Part shown: positions 29,553 to 38,182 of the stretch, in pieces
How the letters are laid out: every line of letters begins with the position of its first letter
Numbering within the stretch: the stretch's first letter is position 1
From: an uncultured Massilia sp.
Lineage (GTDB): Bacteria > Pseudomonadota > Gammaproteobacteria > Burkholderiales > Burkholderiaceae_D
Reading direction: 5' to 3'
Length of the DNA: 64,000 nucleotides
NCBI RefSeq assembly: GCF_913773735.1
Contig: NZ_CAJYEB010000035.1
Span: forward strand, 124,001 to 188,000
Program-made: the position numbers and the translations under genes
The notes under the pieces: model-generated
Told to the model about the DNA's origin: nothing
The model's database searches: none
Seen by the model: the letters and a program-made list of their open reading frames with translations, nothing else

Positions 29553-31877
29553 ATGGCGGAACCGATCATGAGCAAACAAGGCAATCGCAACGAACCCACG
29601 ATCCCGGCCGGCGGCTGGGGTTCCCTCAAGGAAGTCGGCACCGTCCTGCTGCAGCAGCACGTGCCGCTCGAAGGCGGCGCCCTGCTGCTCAAGCAGAACA
29701 AGACGGACGGCTTCATGTGCACCAGCTGCGCCTGGGCCAAGCCGGCGCATCCGCACCCGGCCGAGTTCTGCGAGAGCGGCGCCAAGGCCACCGCCTGGGA
29801 AATCACCAGCAAGCGCGTCGATCCGGGCTTCTTCGCCCGCCACACGCTGCAGGAGCTGGAAACCTGGCACGACCACGAACTGGAGAACGCCGGCCGCCTC
29901 ACCGCGCCGATGCGCTGGGACCCCGCCACCGACCGCTACGTCGAGGTGGCCTGGGACGCGGCCTTCGCCGCGATCGGCGCGCGCCTGCAGCAGATGGATC
30001 CGAAGAAGGTCGTGTTCTACAGCTCGGGCCGCGCCTCGCTGGAAACCTCGTACATGTACGCGCTGCTGGCGCGCATGTACGGCAACAACAACCTGCCCGA
30101 CAGTTCCAATATGTGCCACGAGAGCACCTCGGTGGCGCTGCCGAAGTCGATCGGCGTGGCGGTCGGCACCGTGCTGCTGGAAGACTTCGAACGCACCGAC
30201 TGCATCTTCTTCTTCGGCCAGAACGTGGGCGTGAACAGCCCGCGCATGCTGCACCAGCTGCAGGAAGCGCGCAAGCGCGGCGTGCCCATCGTCACCTTCA
30301 ATCCGCTGCGCGAACGCGGCCTGGTCAGCTTCGTCAACCCGCAATCGCCGGGCGAGATGCTCAGCGGCCACGAGACGGCCATCAGCACCCAGTACCACCA
30401 GGTCAAGGCCGGCGGCGACACCGCGGCCATCATGGGCATCTGCAAGGCCGTGATCGCGGCCGACGACGCTGCCGTGGCGCGCGGCGGCGCGCGCGTGGTC
30501 GACGCCGCCTTCATCGCCGAGCACACCCACGGCTTCGAGGCGTTCGCCGACGCCGTGCGCGCCAGCGACTGGGACGAGATCGAGCGCGAATCCGGCCTGC
30601 CGCGCGCCCGACTGGAAGAGGCCGCGGCCGACTACATGCGGTCCAGGGCCTGCATGGCCGTCTACGGCATGGGCCTGACCCAGCACCGCAACGGCGTGCA
30701 GAACGTGCAGATGGTGGTCAACCTGCTGCTGCTGCGCGGGAACATCGGCAAGCCGGGCGCCGGCATCTGCCCGGTACGCGGCCACTCCAACGTGCAGGGC
30801 CAGCGCACTGTCGGCATCACCGAAAAGCCGGAACTGGCGCCGCTCGACAAGCTCGCGCAGCAGTACGGTTTCACGCCGCCGCGCGACAAGGGCATGAACA
30901 CGGTCGAGGCCTGCGAGGCGATCCGCGCCAGGAACGTGGAAGCGCTGGTGAGCCTGGGCGGCAACCTGGTGCGCGCCGTGCCCGACCACGGGCAGATGGA
31001 GCAGCCCTGGCGCGACATCCCGCTCACCGTGCACATCGCCACCAAGCTCAATCGCAGCCACCTGGTGCATGGCCGCGAGGCCTGGCTGCTGCCCTGCCTG
31101 GGCCGCATCGAGGTCGACCGCCAGGCCGGCGGCGAGCAGGCCGTGACGGTGGAGGATTCCACCTCCTGCATGCACGGCTCGCGCGGCCGCGCCGAGCCGG
31201 CCGCCGACACGCTGCTGTCCGAGCCGGCGATCGTGGCCGGCATCGCCCGGGCGCTGCTGCCGCCGAATCCGCGCCTGGACTGGGAGGCGTGGGTGGCCGA
31301 CTACGGCCGCATCCGCGACGCCATGGGCGAGACCTATCCCGAGATCTTCCACGACTTCAATGCGCGCATGTGGACGCCGGGCGGCTTCCGCAAGCCCCTG
31401 CCGGCCGCCGAGCGGGTCTGGAAGACGCCCACCGGCAAGGCCAATTTCACGGTGCCCGACGGCCTCGTGGCCGATCCGGACATGCCGGCGCCGGCCGGTT
31501 CGCTACGCCTGTTCACGGTGCGCAGCGACGGCCAGTTCAACACGACGATCTACAGCCTGGAAGACCGCTTCCGCGGCACCGCCGACCGCGACGTGCTGTT
31601 CATGGCGCGCGCCGACATGGAGGCGCGCGGCCTGGCCGACGGCGACCTGGTGACCGCCAGCACGGCGGCCGACGACGGCGTGACGCGGCGCGTGGAAAAC
31701 CTGCGGGTGATCGACTACCCGGTGCCGCCGGGCTGCGTGGCCGGCTATTTCCCGGAATGCAATCCCCTGATCCCGCTGTGGCACTACGCCAAGGACAGCA
31801 AGGTCCCGGCCGCCAAGGCGATCGACATCATGATCGAAAGGACGGGCAGCACCCGCGACCCGTCGAGGATGCACTGA
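29553..31877 (+). CDS. FdhF/YdeP-family molybdopterin oxidoreductase
   Basis: The protein is about 774 residues from ATG 29553 (ATG 29568 is an alternative with a similar site). It is a cytosolic bis-MGD oxidoreductase: FMCTSCAWAKP...FCESGAKA near residue 50 gives Cys for an N-terminal FeS cluster. SSNMCHESTS supplies the Mo-ligand Cys (about residue 188), so this enzyme is not a selenoprotein. RGHSNVQG and later LIPLWHYAKDSK are typical of the family. YdeP is linked to acid resistance in E. coli, but its substrate is unclear. FdhD at 17.4 kb may sulfurate its cofactor. The next gene starts one base after its stop. Confidence 0.88.
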   Translation: MAEPIMSKQGNRNEPTIPAGGWGSLKEVGTVLLQQHVPLEGGALLLKQNKTDGFMCTSCAWAKPAHPHPAEFCESGAKATAWEITSKRVDPGFFARHTLQELETWHDHELENAGRLTAPMRWDPATDRYVEVAWDAAFAAIGARLQQMDPKKVVFYSSGRASLETSYMYALLARMYGNNNLPDSSNMCHESTSVALPKSIGVAVGTVLLEDFERTDCIFFFGQNVGVNSPRMLHQLQEARKRGVPIVTFNPLRERGLVSFVNPQSPGEMLSGHETAISTQYHQVKAGGDTAAIMGICKAVIAADDAAVARGGARVVDAAFIAEHTHGFEAFADAVRASDWDEIERESGLPRARLEEAAADYMRSRACMAVYGMGLTQHRNGVQNVQMVVNLLLLRGNIGKPGAGICPVRGHSNVQGQRTVGITEKPELAPLDKLAQQYGFTPPRDKGMNTVEACEAIRARNVEALVSLGGNLVRAVPDHGQMEQPWRDIPLTVHIATKLNRSHLVHGREAWLLPCLGRIEVDRQAGGEQAVTVEDSTSCMHGSRGRAEPAADTLLSEPAIVAGIARALLPPNPRLDWEAWVADYGRIRDAMGETYPEIFHDFNARMWTPGGFRKPLPAAERVWKTPTGKANFTVPDGLVADPDMPAPAGSLRLFTVRSDGQFNTTIYSLEDRFRGTADRDVLFMARADMEARGLADGDLVTASTAADDGVTRRVENLRVIDYPVPPGCVAGYFPECNPLIPLWHYAKDSKVPAAKAIDIMIERTGSTRDPSRMH

Positions 31878-31878
31878 G

Positions 31879-32316
31879 ATGAACGAACCAAAGTATGCGC
31901 GCACCGCCACCGGCTTCCTGATGGTGCTGACCGAGGGCGACGACCTGTTCGCCGAACTGGCGCGGCTGGCGCGGGCCGAGGACGTCCCGTCGGCCAGCCT
32001 GACGGCCTTTGGCTTCGCCGGCAGCGTCACCTTCGGCTTCTTCGATTTCGAGAGACGCGACTACGACCCGGCCACCTTCCGGGATCGCGAGATGACCGGC
32101 ATCGTCGGGACGCTGGCCTGGAAGGACGGCGAGCCCTCGCTGCATGCCCACGGCGTGGGCGGCGGCAAGGATTTCTCGGTGGTCGGCGGGCACCTGCTGG
32201 CGCTCACGGTGGGGAAAGGCTCGCTGGAGGTGACGCTGACGGTGCACGGGCAGCGGCTGGAGCGCAAGGAGGATCCGGCGATCGGGGCGAAGGTGCTGCG
32301 CCTGCCGGCGCCATGA
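31879..32316 (+). CDS. PPC/DUF296 domain protein
   Basis: The 145-residue protein is a single PPC (PCC, DUF296) domain: TGFLMVLTEGDDLFAELARLA, SASLTAFGFAGSVTFGFFD, LHAHGVGG and GGHLL. Bacterial and archaeal members form trimers and are annotated as putative DNA-binding proteins. It starts 1 bp after the YdeP gene, so the two are an operon. A regulatory or metabolite-binding role is inferred. Confidence 0.85.
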   Translation: MNEPKYARTATGFLMVLTEGDDLFAELARLARAEDVPSASLTAFGFAGSVTFGFFDFERRDYDPATFRDREMTGIVGTLAWKDGEPSLHAHGVGGGKDFSVVGGHLLALTVGKGSLEVTLTVHGQRLERKEDPAIGAKVLRLPAP

Positions 32317-32362
32317 ACGACGGCAACGCGGCGCCGTAAACGACGGCAACGCGGCGCCGTAA
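32317..32362. repeat. Two 23-bp tandem repeats
   Basis: Two identical 23-bp units at 32317-32339 and 32340-32362 follow the PPC stop codon directly. A partial third copy runs into the REP-like repeat. No function is evident. Confidence 0.7.
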
Positions 32363-32367
32363 ACGAC

Positions 32368-32454
32368 GTCGCCCCGGCGCAGGCCGGGGCCCAATTACTG
32401 CACGCGTCACGGAAATGCCTGCAGGACTGGGCCCCGGCCTGCGCCGGGGCGACG
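32368..32454. repeat. REP/BIME-like palindromic repeat pair
   Basis: This is the second copy of the element at 16121-16205: GTCGCCCCGGCGCAGGCC facing its reverse complement. It sits between convergent genes (PPC and triple-CheW). Confidence 0.82.
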
Positions 32455-32458
32455 AGTG

Positions 32459-34090
32459 TCAAGCCGCCTGCCCCTCCAGGTGGCCGCGCAGCGTCGCCAG
32501 GAAGCGCGTCTTGTCGAACAGCGTGAGCACCTCGTCCCTGCCCCCGTCGACCGGCACCTCGAGCACCTCCCCGGCGTCGCGGCGCATGTCGTCCGGGCCG
32601 TTCACGCGCAGCAGCGCGGGCGACGGGCGGCGCTGGCTGTCGGACAGCGACAGGATGCTGTCGACGCGGTCCACGATCACGCCGTAGCGCTCGGTGCCGT
32701 GGTCCAGCACCAGCACGCGGCGCTCGGCCAGGGCGGTCGCATCCAGGTCTTCCCGGGGCGGCATGCCGTACATGCGGCGCAAATCGATCACGCAGATCAT
32801 CTGCTGGCGCAGTTGCATCATGCCGTGCACGCAGTCCGGCATGCCCGGCGGGCGCGTCAGCGCGCCGTCGCAGGCGACGATCTCGCGCACCTGGCCGATG
32901 TCGGTGGCCCAGCCGGTGTCCAGCGTGAACGCCAGGTAGACCTGGCGCCGGCCGTGGCGCGCGCCCTCGCGGCCGGGCGCGGCATCCAGCTCGTGCTGGT
33001 ACAGGCGGCGGTGGCCGGCGCAGATCTCGGCCACCTCGGCTTCCGAAAAGAGATGCGCGTGGTCCAGGAACAGCGCGTCGCCGCGCTCGGCGTCGGGCAG
33101 CATGCCGCGGAACATGGCGGCGCGGCGCGTGCCGAGCATCGGGATCGCCAGCACGTCGCTGTCGAAATAGGCGCGGATGTCGTCGACGGCGTCGACGAGC
33201 AGCCCCAGCAGCTCACCGCCGGCGCGCACGATCATCACGCGGCGCTCGTCGGCGCGCGCGTCCGGCGCCGGCGCGCACTGCAGCAGCGCGCCCAGGTCGA
33301 CCACGCCGACGGCCGTGCCGCGCAGGTCGAACCAGCCCTTGCACAGCTTGCCCAGCATGACCGACGAGCGCAGCGCGGGCACGCGGATGATTTCCTGCAC
33401 CGCGTCGATGGCCATGGCGAAGGCCATGCCGCCGGCGCGGAACGACAGCGCCTTGCGGCCCTGGGCGCGGCGCAGGAAGCGCAGGCGCTCGGCGTCGCGG
33501 GCGGCGCTCTGGGCCCGCACCTGGGGCACGTTGTCGATGCGGATCAGCGCATCCGCGTCGAGCAGCTGCACCAGGCGCGCGCCCTGCTCCAGCGTCAGCG
33601 CGCCGGACAGCACGCGGGCGGCGCCCTCGCGCCAGGCCAGCGCGCTGTGCTGCTCGGGGCGCACGCGCAGCACCTCGCCGGTGGCGTCGAACACCAGGCC
33701 GACCAGCACTTCCTCGTGCTCGAGGATGGCCACGCGCTGGTCCGGGCCGGCCGCCGGCGCGTCGGGATCGAACACGCGCGCCAGGTTGATCATCGGGATC
33801 GCGCTGCCGCGCAGCGTGAAGATGCCTTCCATGCAGGCCGGCGACAGCGGCAGGCGCACGATGCGCTCGGGCATGCCGACCACTTCGCGGATGCAGGCCG
33901 CGTCCAGCGCGAACTCCTGGCCGCCCAGGTGGAAGCTGCCGTACAGGCGGGTGCCGGCGGCGCGCGCCAGGGCGTCGGCCTTGGCGGCGCGCGCGGCCTG
34001 CGCTGCGGCCAGCGCCGCACGCACGGCGTCGCCGTCGCCGCCGGCCAGGGCCGCCACGGCCTGGGTCTCGAACAGTGCCGGCGCGTTCAT
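32459..34090 (-). CDS. Triple-CheW-domain chemotaxis scaffold protein
   Basis: The 543-residue cytosolic protein has three CheW folds, roughly 47-180, 215-350 and 380-525, each with the CheW-like segment IREVVGMP / VQEIIRVP / VREIVACD followed by an RG or RQ turn. CheW couples receptors to CheA; typical CheW has one domain of about 150-170 residues. Three in tandem could bridge receptor and kinase arrays. No CheA is in the window. It is the last gene of the mcp-cheR-cheD-cheW operon; its ATG overlaps the cheD stop. Confidence 0.87.
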   Translation of the reverse strand: MNAPALFETQAVAALAGGDGDAVRAALAAAQAARAAKADALARAAGTRLYGSFHLGGQEFALDAACIREVVGMPERIVRLPLSPACMEGIFTLRGSAIPMINLARVFDPDAPAAGPDQRVAILEHEEVLVGLVFDATGEVLRVRPEQHSALAWREGAARVLSGALTLEQGARLVQLLDADALIRIDNVPQVRAQSAARDAERLRFLRRAQGRKALSFRAGGMAFAMAIDAVQEIIRVPALRSSVMLGKLCKGWFDLRGTAVGVVDLGALLQCAPAPDARADERRVMIVRAGGELLGLLVDAVDDIRAYFDSDVLAIPMLGTRRAAMFRGMLPDAERGDALFLDHAHLFSEAEVAEICAGHRRLYQHELDAAPGREGARHGRRQVYLAFTLDTGWATDIGQVREIVACDGALTRPPGMPDCVHGMMQLRQQMICVIDLRRMYGMPPREDLDATALAERRVLVLDHGTERYGVIVDRVDSILSLSDSQRRPSPALLRVNGPDDMRRDAGEVLEVPVDGGRDEVLTLFDKTRFLATLRGHLEGQAA

Positions 34091-34662
34091 GCGAGCGCTC
34101 CCTCGGCGATGCCGACGCGCACCACCGACCAGGTCTGGCTGTCGCAGTCGATCGACAGGCGCCGGCCGTGGCTGCCGCCGACGTCCTCGTACTCCACGTT
34201 CAGGCCGCGCGCCGCCAGTTGCGCGTGCGCGGCGGCGATGTTGCGGCGGCCGATGGCGGCCTCGCCGCCCGGCAGGTGCAGCATGCGCGCGCCACCGGCG
34301 ACCACCACCTCGACCTCGGCGTAGTGCTCGCGGCGCACGCCCAGCGCCGCCAGCAGCGCGGGCACGGCCGCGCTGACGTAGCGGGCGCCGGCGCCGCCGA
34401 TGCCCACGCCGTCCGGCAGGAAGCAGTGCGCCAGCCCGCAGCGGCCGCGCGCGCGCCAGACCATGCCGATGCCGACGCAGGAGCCGAGCAAGGCCGTCAG
34501 CACCTGGTCGCCCTCGGCGACCTCGAGCTGGCCGGTCCAGACGTGGCGGGTGTGGCCGGCGTCCGGACGGGCGCGCGGCATGTGGCGCGGGCGCGCGCCA
34601 TGGGACGGCGTGGCGGCGCCGAGGGCGGGCGACGGCGGCAGGGACATCGGGTGGGCGTTCAT
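34087..34662 (-). CDS. cheD: Chemoreceptor glutamine deamidase CheD
   Basis: The 191-residue protein starts at ATG 34662, which overlaps the cheR stop; ATG at M28 is an alternative. The catalytic Cys is in LLGSCVGIGMV and the His in CGLAHCFLPDG. CheD deamidates specific Gln residues of chemoreceptors and can bind CheC or CheY-P. The N-terminal 25 residues are Pro/Ala-rich and poorly conserved. Confidence 0.9.
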   Translation of the reverse strand: MNAHPMSLPPSPALGAATPSHGARPRHMPRARPDAGHTRHVWTGQLEVAEGDQVLTALLGSCVGIGMVWRARGRCGLAHCFLPDGVGIGGAGARYVSAAVPALLAALGVRREHYAEVEVVVAGGARMLHLPGGEAAIGRRNIAAAHAQLAARGLNVEYEDVGGSHGRRLSIDCDSQTWSVVRVGIAEGALA

Positions 34663-35477
34663 TGCGGTTCTCCTGCGATGCGGTAGACGTGGGCCTGTTC
34701 GAATTCGAACGGCGTACGGATGCGGGTGATGGATTCCTGCTCGCCCAGCACCAGGCGCGCGCCCGGGCGCATGGCGGTGCGCACCTGGGCCAGGATGCGT
34801 TCCTGGTTCTGCTCGTCGAAGTAGATCAGGACGTTGCGCAGCAGGACCAGGTCGAAGTGCTCGCGCCGGGGCGGCGGCGCCAGCAGGTTGTGGGTGGCGA
34901 AGGCGACGTGCGCGCGCACCTCCGGCGCCACGGTCCAGCGCTCCGGGCCGCCGGCCAGGTAGCGCCGGAACAGCGCCGGGCGGGTCAGCGCGAAGCGCTC
35001 CACGGTGCGGCCGCGGTAGGTGGCGCCGCGCGCGGCGTCCAGCGCCTGGCTCGAGATGTCGGTGGCGCTGATGGTGAAGCGGAAATCGGGGTGCTGGCGC
35101 TGGAATTCCAGGCACAGCATGGCCATCGAGTAGGCTTCCTCCCCGGTGGCGGCGGCCGCCGACCAGATGCGCAGCGGCGCGCCGCCGTGGCCGGCATGCC
35201 AGTCGGCCAGGAATTCGTCGTTCAGGTACCACCAGACGGCCGGCGTGCGGAAGAACGCGCTGTCGTTGGTGGTGACGGAATCGATGAACGGGCCGACCTC
35301 CGGACCGCCGCGCCGCAGGTGCGCGATGTAGTCGTCGTAGGACGCCAGGCCCAGGGCGCGCATGCGCGGCAGCAGGCGTCCCTGCAACAGGACGCGCTTG
35401 TTTTCGTTCATGGCGATGCCGGTGTGCTGGCGCACCAGCGCGATCACGGCATCGAGGTGTTCGTCGCGCAGGTCCAT
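34659..35477 (-). CDS. cheR: Chemotaxis methyltransferase CheR
   Basis: The 272-residue SAM-dependent enzyme starts at ATG 35477. It has an N-terminal all-helical domain (HTGIAMNENKRVLLQGRLLPR) and a C-terminal Rossmann domain with IWSAAAATGEEAYSMAM (SAM loop), ISATDISSQALDAAR and LLRNVLIYFDEQNQ. It methylates receptor glutamates, presumably of the adjacent MCP and others. It overlaps cheD and lies 11 bp after the MCP gene. Confidence 0.93.
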   Translation of the reverse strand: MDLRDEHLDAVIALVRQHTGIAMNENKRVLLQGRLLPRMRALGLASYDDYIAHLRRGGPEVGPFIDSVTTNDSAFFRTPAVWWYLNDEFLADWHAGHGGAPLRIWSAAAATGEEAYSMAMLCLEFQRQHPDFRFTISATDISSQALDAARGATYRGRTVERFALTRPALFRRYLAGGPERWTVAPEVRAHVAFATHNLLAPPPRREHFDLVLLRNVLIYFDEQNQERILAQVRTAMRPGARLVLGEQESITRIRTPFEFEQAHVYRIAGEPQ

Positions 35478-35488
35478 GCGGCCCCCGT

Positions 35489-37186
35489 TCAGACCGCGAA
35501 GCGGCCGACGGTGCGGTTGAGCTGCTCGGCGTTCTCGTTCAGGCCTTCGGTCGAGCGCGCGATGCTGTCGCAGGAACCGGCCGAACGCTCGGTCTCCTGG
35601 GCGATGTAGGAGATCGCCACGCTGACTTCCTTGGCCGTCAGCGACTGCTCGTTGGCGCTGGCCGAGATGTCGGCGATCGCCAGCGAGGTCTTCTGCACGC
35701 CGGCGCTGATGCGGTCGAACGCCTCGCTGGCCTGGCGCGAGATCTCGCTGCCCTGCGACACGCGGCGCACCGATTCGTTGATCAGCTTGGAGATTTCCTT
35801 GGTCGCCTGCGACGAGCGCTCGGCCAGCTTGCGCACCTCGTCGGCCACGACCGAGAAGCCCAGGCCGTGCTCGCCGGCGCGCGCCGCCTCGATGGCGGCG
35901 TTGAACGCCAGCATATTGGTCTGGCTGGCGATCTCGCCGATCACCTTGACGATCTCGCCGATGTCTTCCGACGACTGGTTGATCATGCCCATCGCCTCGA
36001 TCGACTTGGCGATCGCCTTGGCGCCCAGTTCGGCTTCGTTGTGGGTGGCCTGGGCCAGCGTGTTGGCGTCGTGGGTGCTGCGCGCGATGGTCTCGATCGA
36101 GGCGGTCAGGCCGTCGACCGAGGCGTTCATCTCCTCGACGGTGGCGCCCAGCGCCTGGGCGCTGGCGGCGACGGTATTCGAGCGCTCGGCGATGGTGCGC
36201 GAGGAATCGGACAGCTTGCCGGCGGCGCCGATCACGTCGCCGATCACGGTGCGCAGGTCGCCGACCATGGCCATCACGCCGCGCGCCAGCTGGTCGAGCG
36301 GCTCGTCGCCGGACAGCGCGACGGTGCCGGTCAGGTCGCCGCGCGAGGCGCGCGCCACCAGTTCCAGCAGCATCCCCACCTTGCGGTGTTCCGCTTCGCC
36401 GCGCGCCGCCGCCGCCTGCTCCAGGCGCACCTGCTCGGTGATGTCGGTGGCGAACTTGACGACCTTTACCGGCTTGCCGTTCAGGTCGAGGATCGGGTTG
36501 TAGGTCGCCTGGATCCACACGACCTTGCCGTTGTTGCCCAGGCGCTTGTAGCGACCGCTGTCGAACTCGCCGCGGTTGAGTTTTTGCCAGAAGCGGCGGT
36601 AGGCGGCGCTGGCCGCATACTCGTCTTCGCAGAACACGCGGTGGTGCTCGCCCCACACGTCTTCCAGCGAATAGTCGAGCAGCGCGAGGAAATTCTCGTT
36701 GGCGCTGATCAGGGTGCCATCCATGTCGAACTCGACGACGGCCTGGGCCTTGCGGATCGCCTCCACCAGTCCGGCGCACTCGACGGCGCGCTGGCGCTGC
36801 TCCGTGATGTCGGTGGCGAACTTGATCACCTTGACAACGTGGCCGGCGCCATCCACGACCGGGTTGTAGGACGCGTTGATCCAGATGTCGCGGCCGCCCT
36901 TGGCCAGGCGCTTGTATTCCGCGCGCTCGACCTTGCCGGCCGCCAGATCTTCCCAGAACAGTGCGTACTCGGGCGACGCCGCCACGTCGCGCTCGACGAA
37001 CATCGCATGGTGGCGGCCGACGATTTCCTCGGCGCGGTAGCCGGTCAGGTTCAGGAAATTGTCGTTGGCGCGCAGGATGATGCCGTCGAGTCCGAACTCG
37101 ATGATGGCCTGGGCGCGGTCGAGGGCCGCGTACGCGGCGCGCATTTCTTGCAGGTCTGCCTGGCTTTCCGGTGGGGTCATGTCCAT
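35489..37186 (-). CDS. Soluble PAS-PAS methyl-accepting chemotaxis protein (BdlA-like)
   Basis: The 565-residue protein has no membrane segment. Two PAS domains (about 17-130 and 139-255) share repeated wording (YKRL, DITEQ), so they arose by duplication. A HAMP-like stretch (about 275-325) and an MCP signalling domain follow, with the conserved tip [23 protein letters not shown]. The layout matches BdlA-type cytoplasmic receptors that sense redox or oxygen through haem or flavin; the ligand is unknown. It is the first gene of the operon with cheR, cheD and triple-cheW. It is divergent from the DUF11 cluster. Confidence 0.9.
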   Translation of the reverse strand: MDMTPPESQADLQEMRAAYAALDRAQAIIEFGLDGIILRANDNFLNLTGYRAEEIVGRHHAMFVERDVAASPEYALFWEDLAAGKVERAEYKRLAKGGRDIWINASYNPVVDGAGHVVKVIKFATDITEQRQRAVECAGLVEAIRKAQAVVEFDMDGTLISANENFLALLDYSLEDVWGEHHRVFCEDEYAASAAYRRFWQKLNRGEFDSGRYKRLGNNGKVVWIQATYNPILDLNGKPVKVVKFATDITEQVRLEQAAAARGEAEHRKVGMLLELVARASRGDLTGTVALSGDEPLDQLARGVMAMVGDLRTVIGDVIGAAGKLSDSSRTIAERSNTVAASAQALGATVEEMNASVDGLTASIETIARSTHDANTLAQATHNEAELGAKAIAKSIEAMGMINQSSEDIGEIVKVIGEIASQTNMLAFNAAIEAARAGEHGLGFSVVADEVRKLAERSSQATKEISKLINESVRRVSQGSEISRQASEAFDRISAGVQKTSLAIADISASANEQSLTAKEVSVAISYIAQETERSAGSCDSIARSTEGLNENAEQLNRTVGRFAV

Positions 37187-37249
37187 GGTCGGTGTCGTCG
37201 ATCCGATAAAAGTGAATGTCGAGGAAGCTACCGGACCGATGATGACCTA

Positions 37250-37502
37250 AAAGTTTCTTAATGTAAATTCAGCAGAAACAGAAAAAGCAAAAATTCGAAA
37301 ATACGTTGCTGTAGGACAACACCTACAGTAAATATAGGGGCAGCGTGCCCCTGACCCGCCATCCCGCCCCCTGCGAATTCCCGCCGCCCGGCGCCCCGTA
37401 TTCTCATCTTGTCCAGCCAGCAAACCCCGCGACGGACGTGGGGTGCATACGGCTCACTCGTTTCCTCCGCACAACACTAATCACGAAATTCGAAAGTTTC
37501 TT
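37250..37502. repeat. Repeated short motifs in the MCP / DUF11 intergenic region
   Basis: AAAGTTTCTT occurs at 37250-37259 and 37493-37502, each followed by a similar CAGNAGAA. AAATTCGAAA occurs at 37291-37300 and 37486-37495. The copies flank the predicted promoter and its leader, so they may be sites for a shared regulator. Confidence 0.5.
37306..37334 (+). promoter_or_regulatory. Promoter with operator-like palindrome before the DUF11 cluster
   Basis: TTGCTG (37306-37311) and TAAATA (37329-37334) are separated by 17 bp. The inverted repeat CTGTAGG-N6-CCTACAG (37309-37328) fills the spacer and overlaps the -35, a classical position for a repressor or spacer-bound activator. The start would be near 37341, giving a leader of about 260 nt before 37604. 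Confidence 0.55.
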
Positions 37503-37603
37503 TACAGGAACTCAGTAGAAGTGATACCTTGCGTCTGTCTCGACAAATCCAGCAAATTCGAAACCCAGGCGGCAACGCCGATTTTTCCAACGGAGAGCCA
37601 AGA

Positions 37604-38098
37604 ATGATCAACCGTATCCTGACCACCCTGCTGCTGTGGATGCTGGCGCTGGCCGGCGGCCACGCGCTCGCGGCCGACGGCGACCAGGTCGCCGTGACGC
37701 TGCGCGCCTTCCAGGTCGTCGCCAGCGGCAAGGACGTGCGCCTCGTCCCGACGACCCAGGCCCAGCCGGGCGACGTCATCGAATACCAGGTGACCTACCA
37801 GAACGCCGGCAAGGTGGTCGCCCGGCAAGTCAAGGCGACGCTGCCGGTACCCGAAGGCGGCATGGCCTACCTGGAAGGCAGCGCCGCCCCGGCCGGCCTG
37901 CAGGCCAGCCTCGACGGCGTCACCTTCGCGGTGCCGCCCCTGAAACGCGAGGTCGTCCGCAACGGCCGGCGCCAGCAGGAAACCGTGCCTCCCACTGAAT
38001 ACCGCTTCCTGCGCTGGGAACTGGGCGACCTCGGCGCCGGCCAGTCCGTCACCGTGAGTTCGCGCATGCGCCTGGGCGAACCCGGCAAGCGATCCTGA
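37604..38098 (+). CDS. Exported DUF11-type domain protein
   Basis: The 164-residue protein starts at ATG 37604 after a GGAGAG site. A signal peptide (hydrophobic to about residue 24) is followed by one DUF11-like beta-sandwich (DVIEYQVTYQNAGKVVARQVKATLP, about 50-75; GAGQSVTVSSRMRLG near the end). DUF11 (conserved repeat) domains occur in surface proteins and resemble Ig-like folds. It is the first gene of a four-gene same-strand set and probably contributes to the same surface structure. Confidence 0.75.
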   Translation: MINRILTTLLLWMLALAGGHALAADGDQVAVTLRAFQVVASGKDVRLVPTTQAQPGDVIEYQVTYQNAGKVVARQVKATLPVPEGGMAYLEGSAAPAGLQASLDGVTFAVPPLKREVVRNGRRQQETVPPTEYRFLRWELGDLGAGQSVTVSSRMRLGEPGKRS

Positions 38099-38182
38099 AC
38101 TTTTTACCCTGTTTTTACCTTGATTTGACCGAGTTTTAGCGGAAGTTGTCCGCCCCATTAACAAACAAGAAAGGAATCCGAC

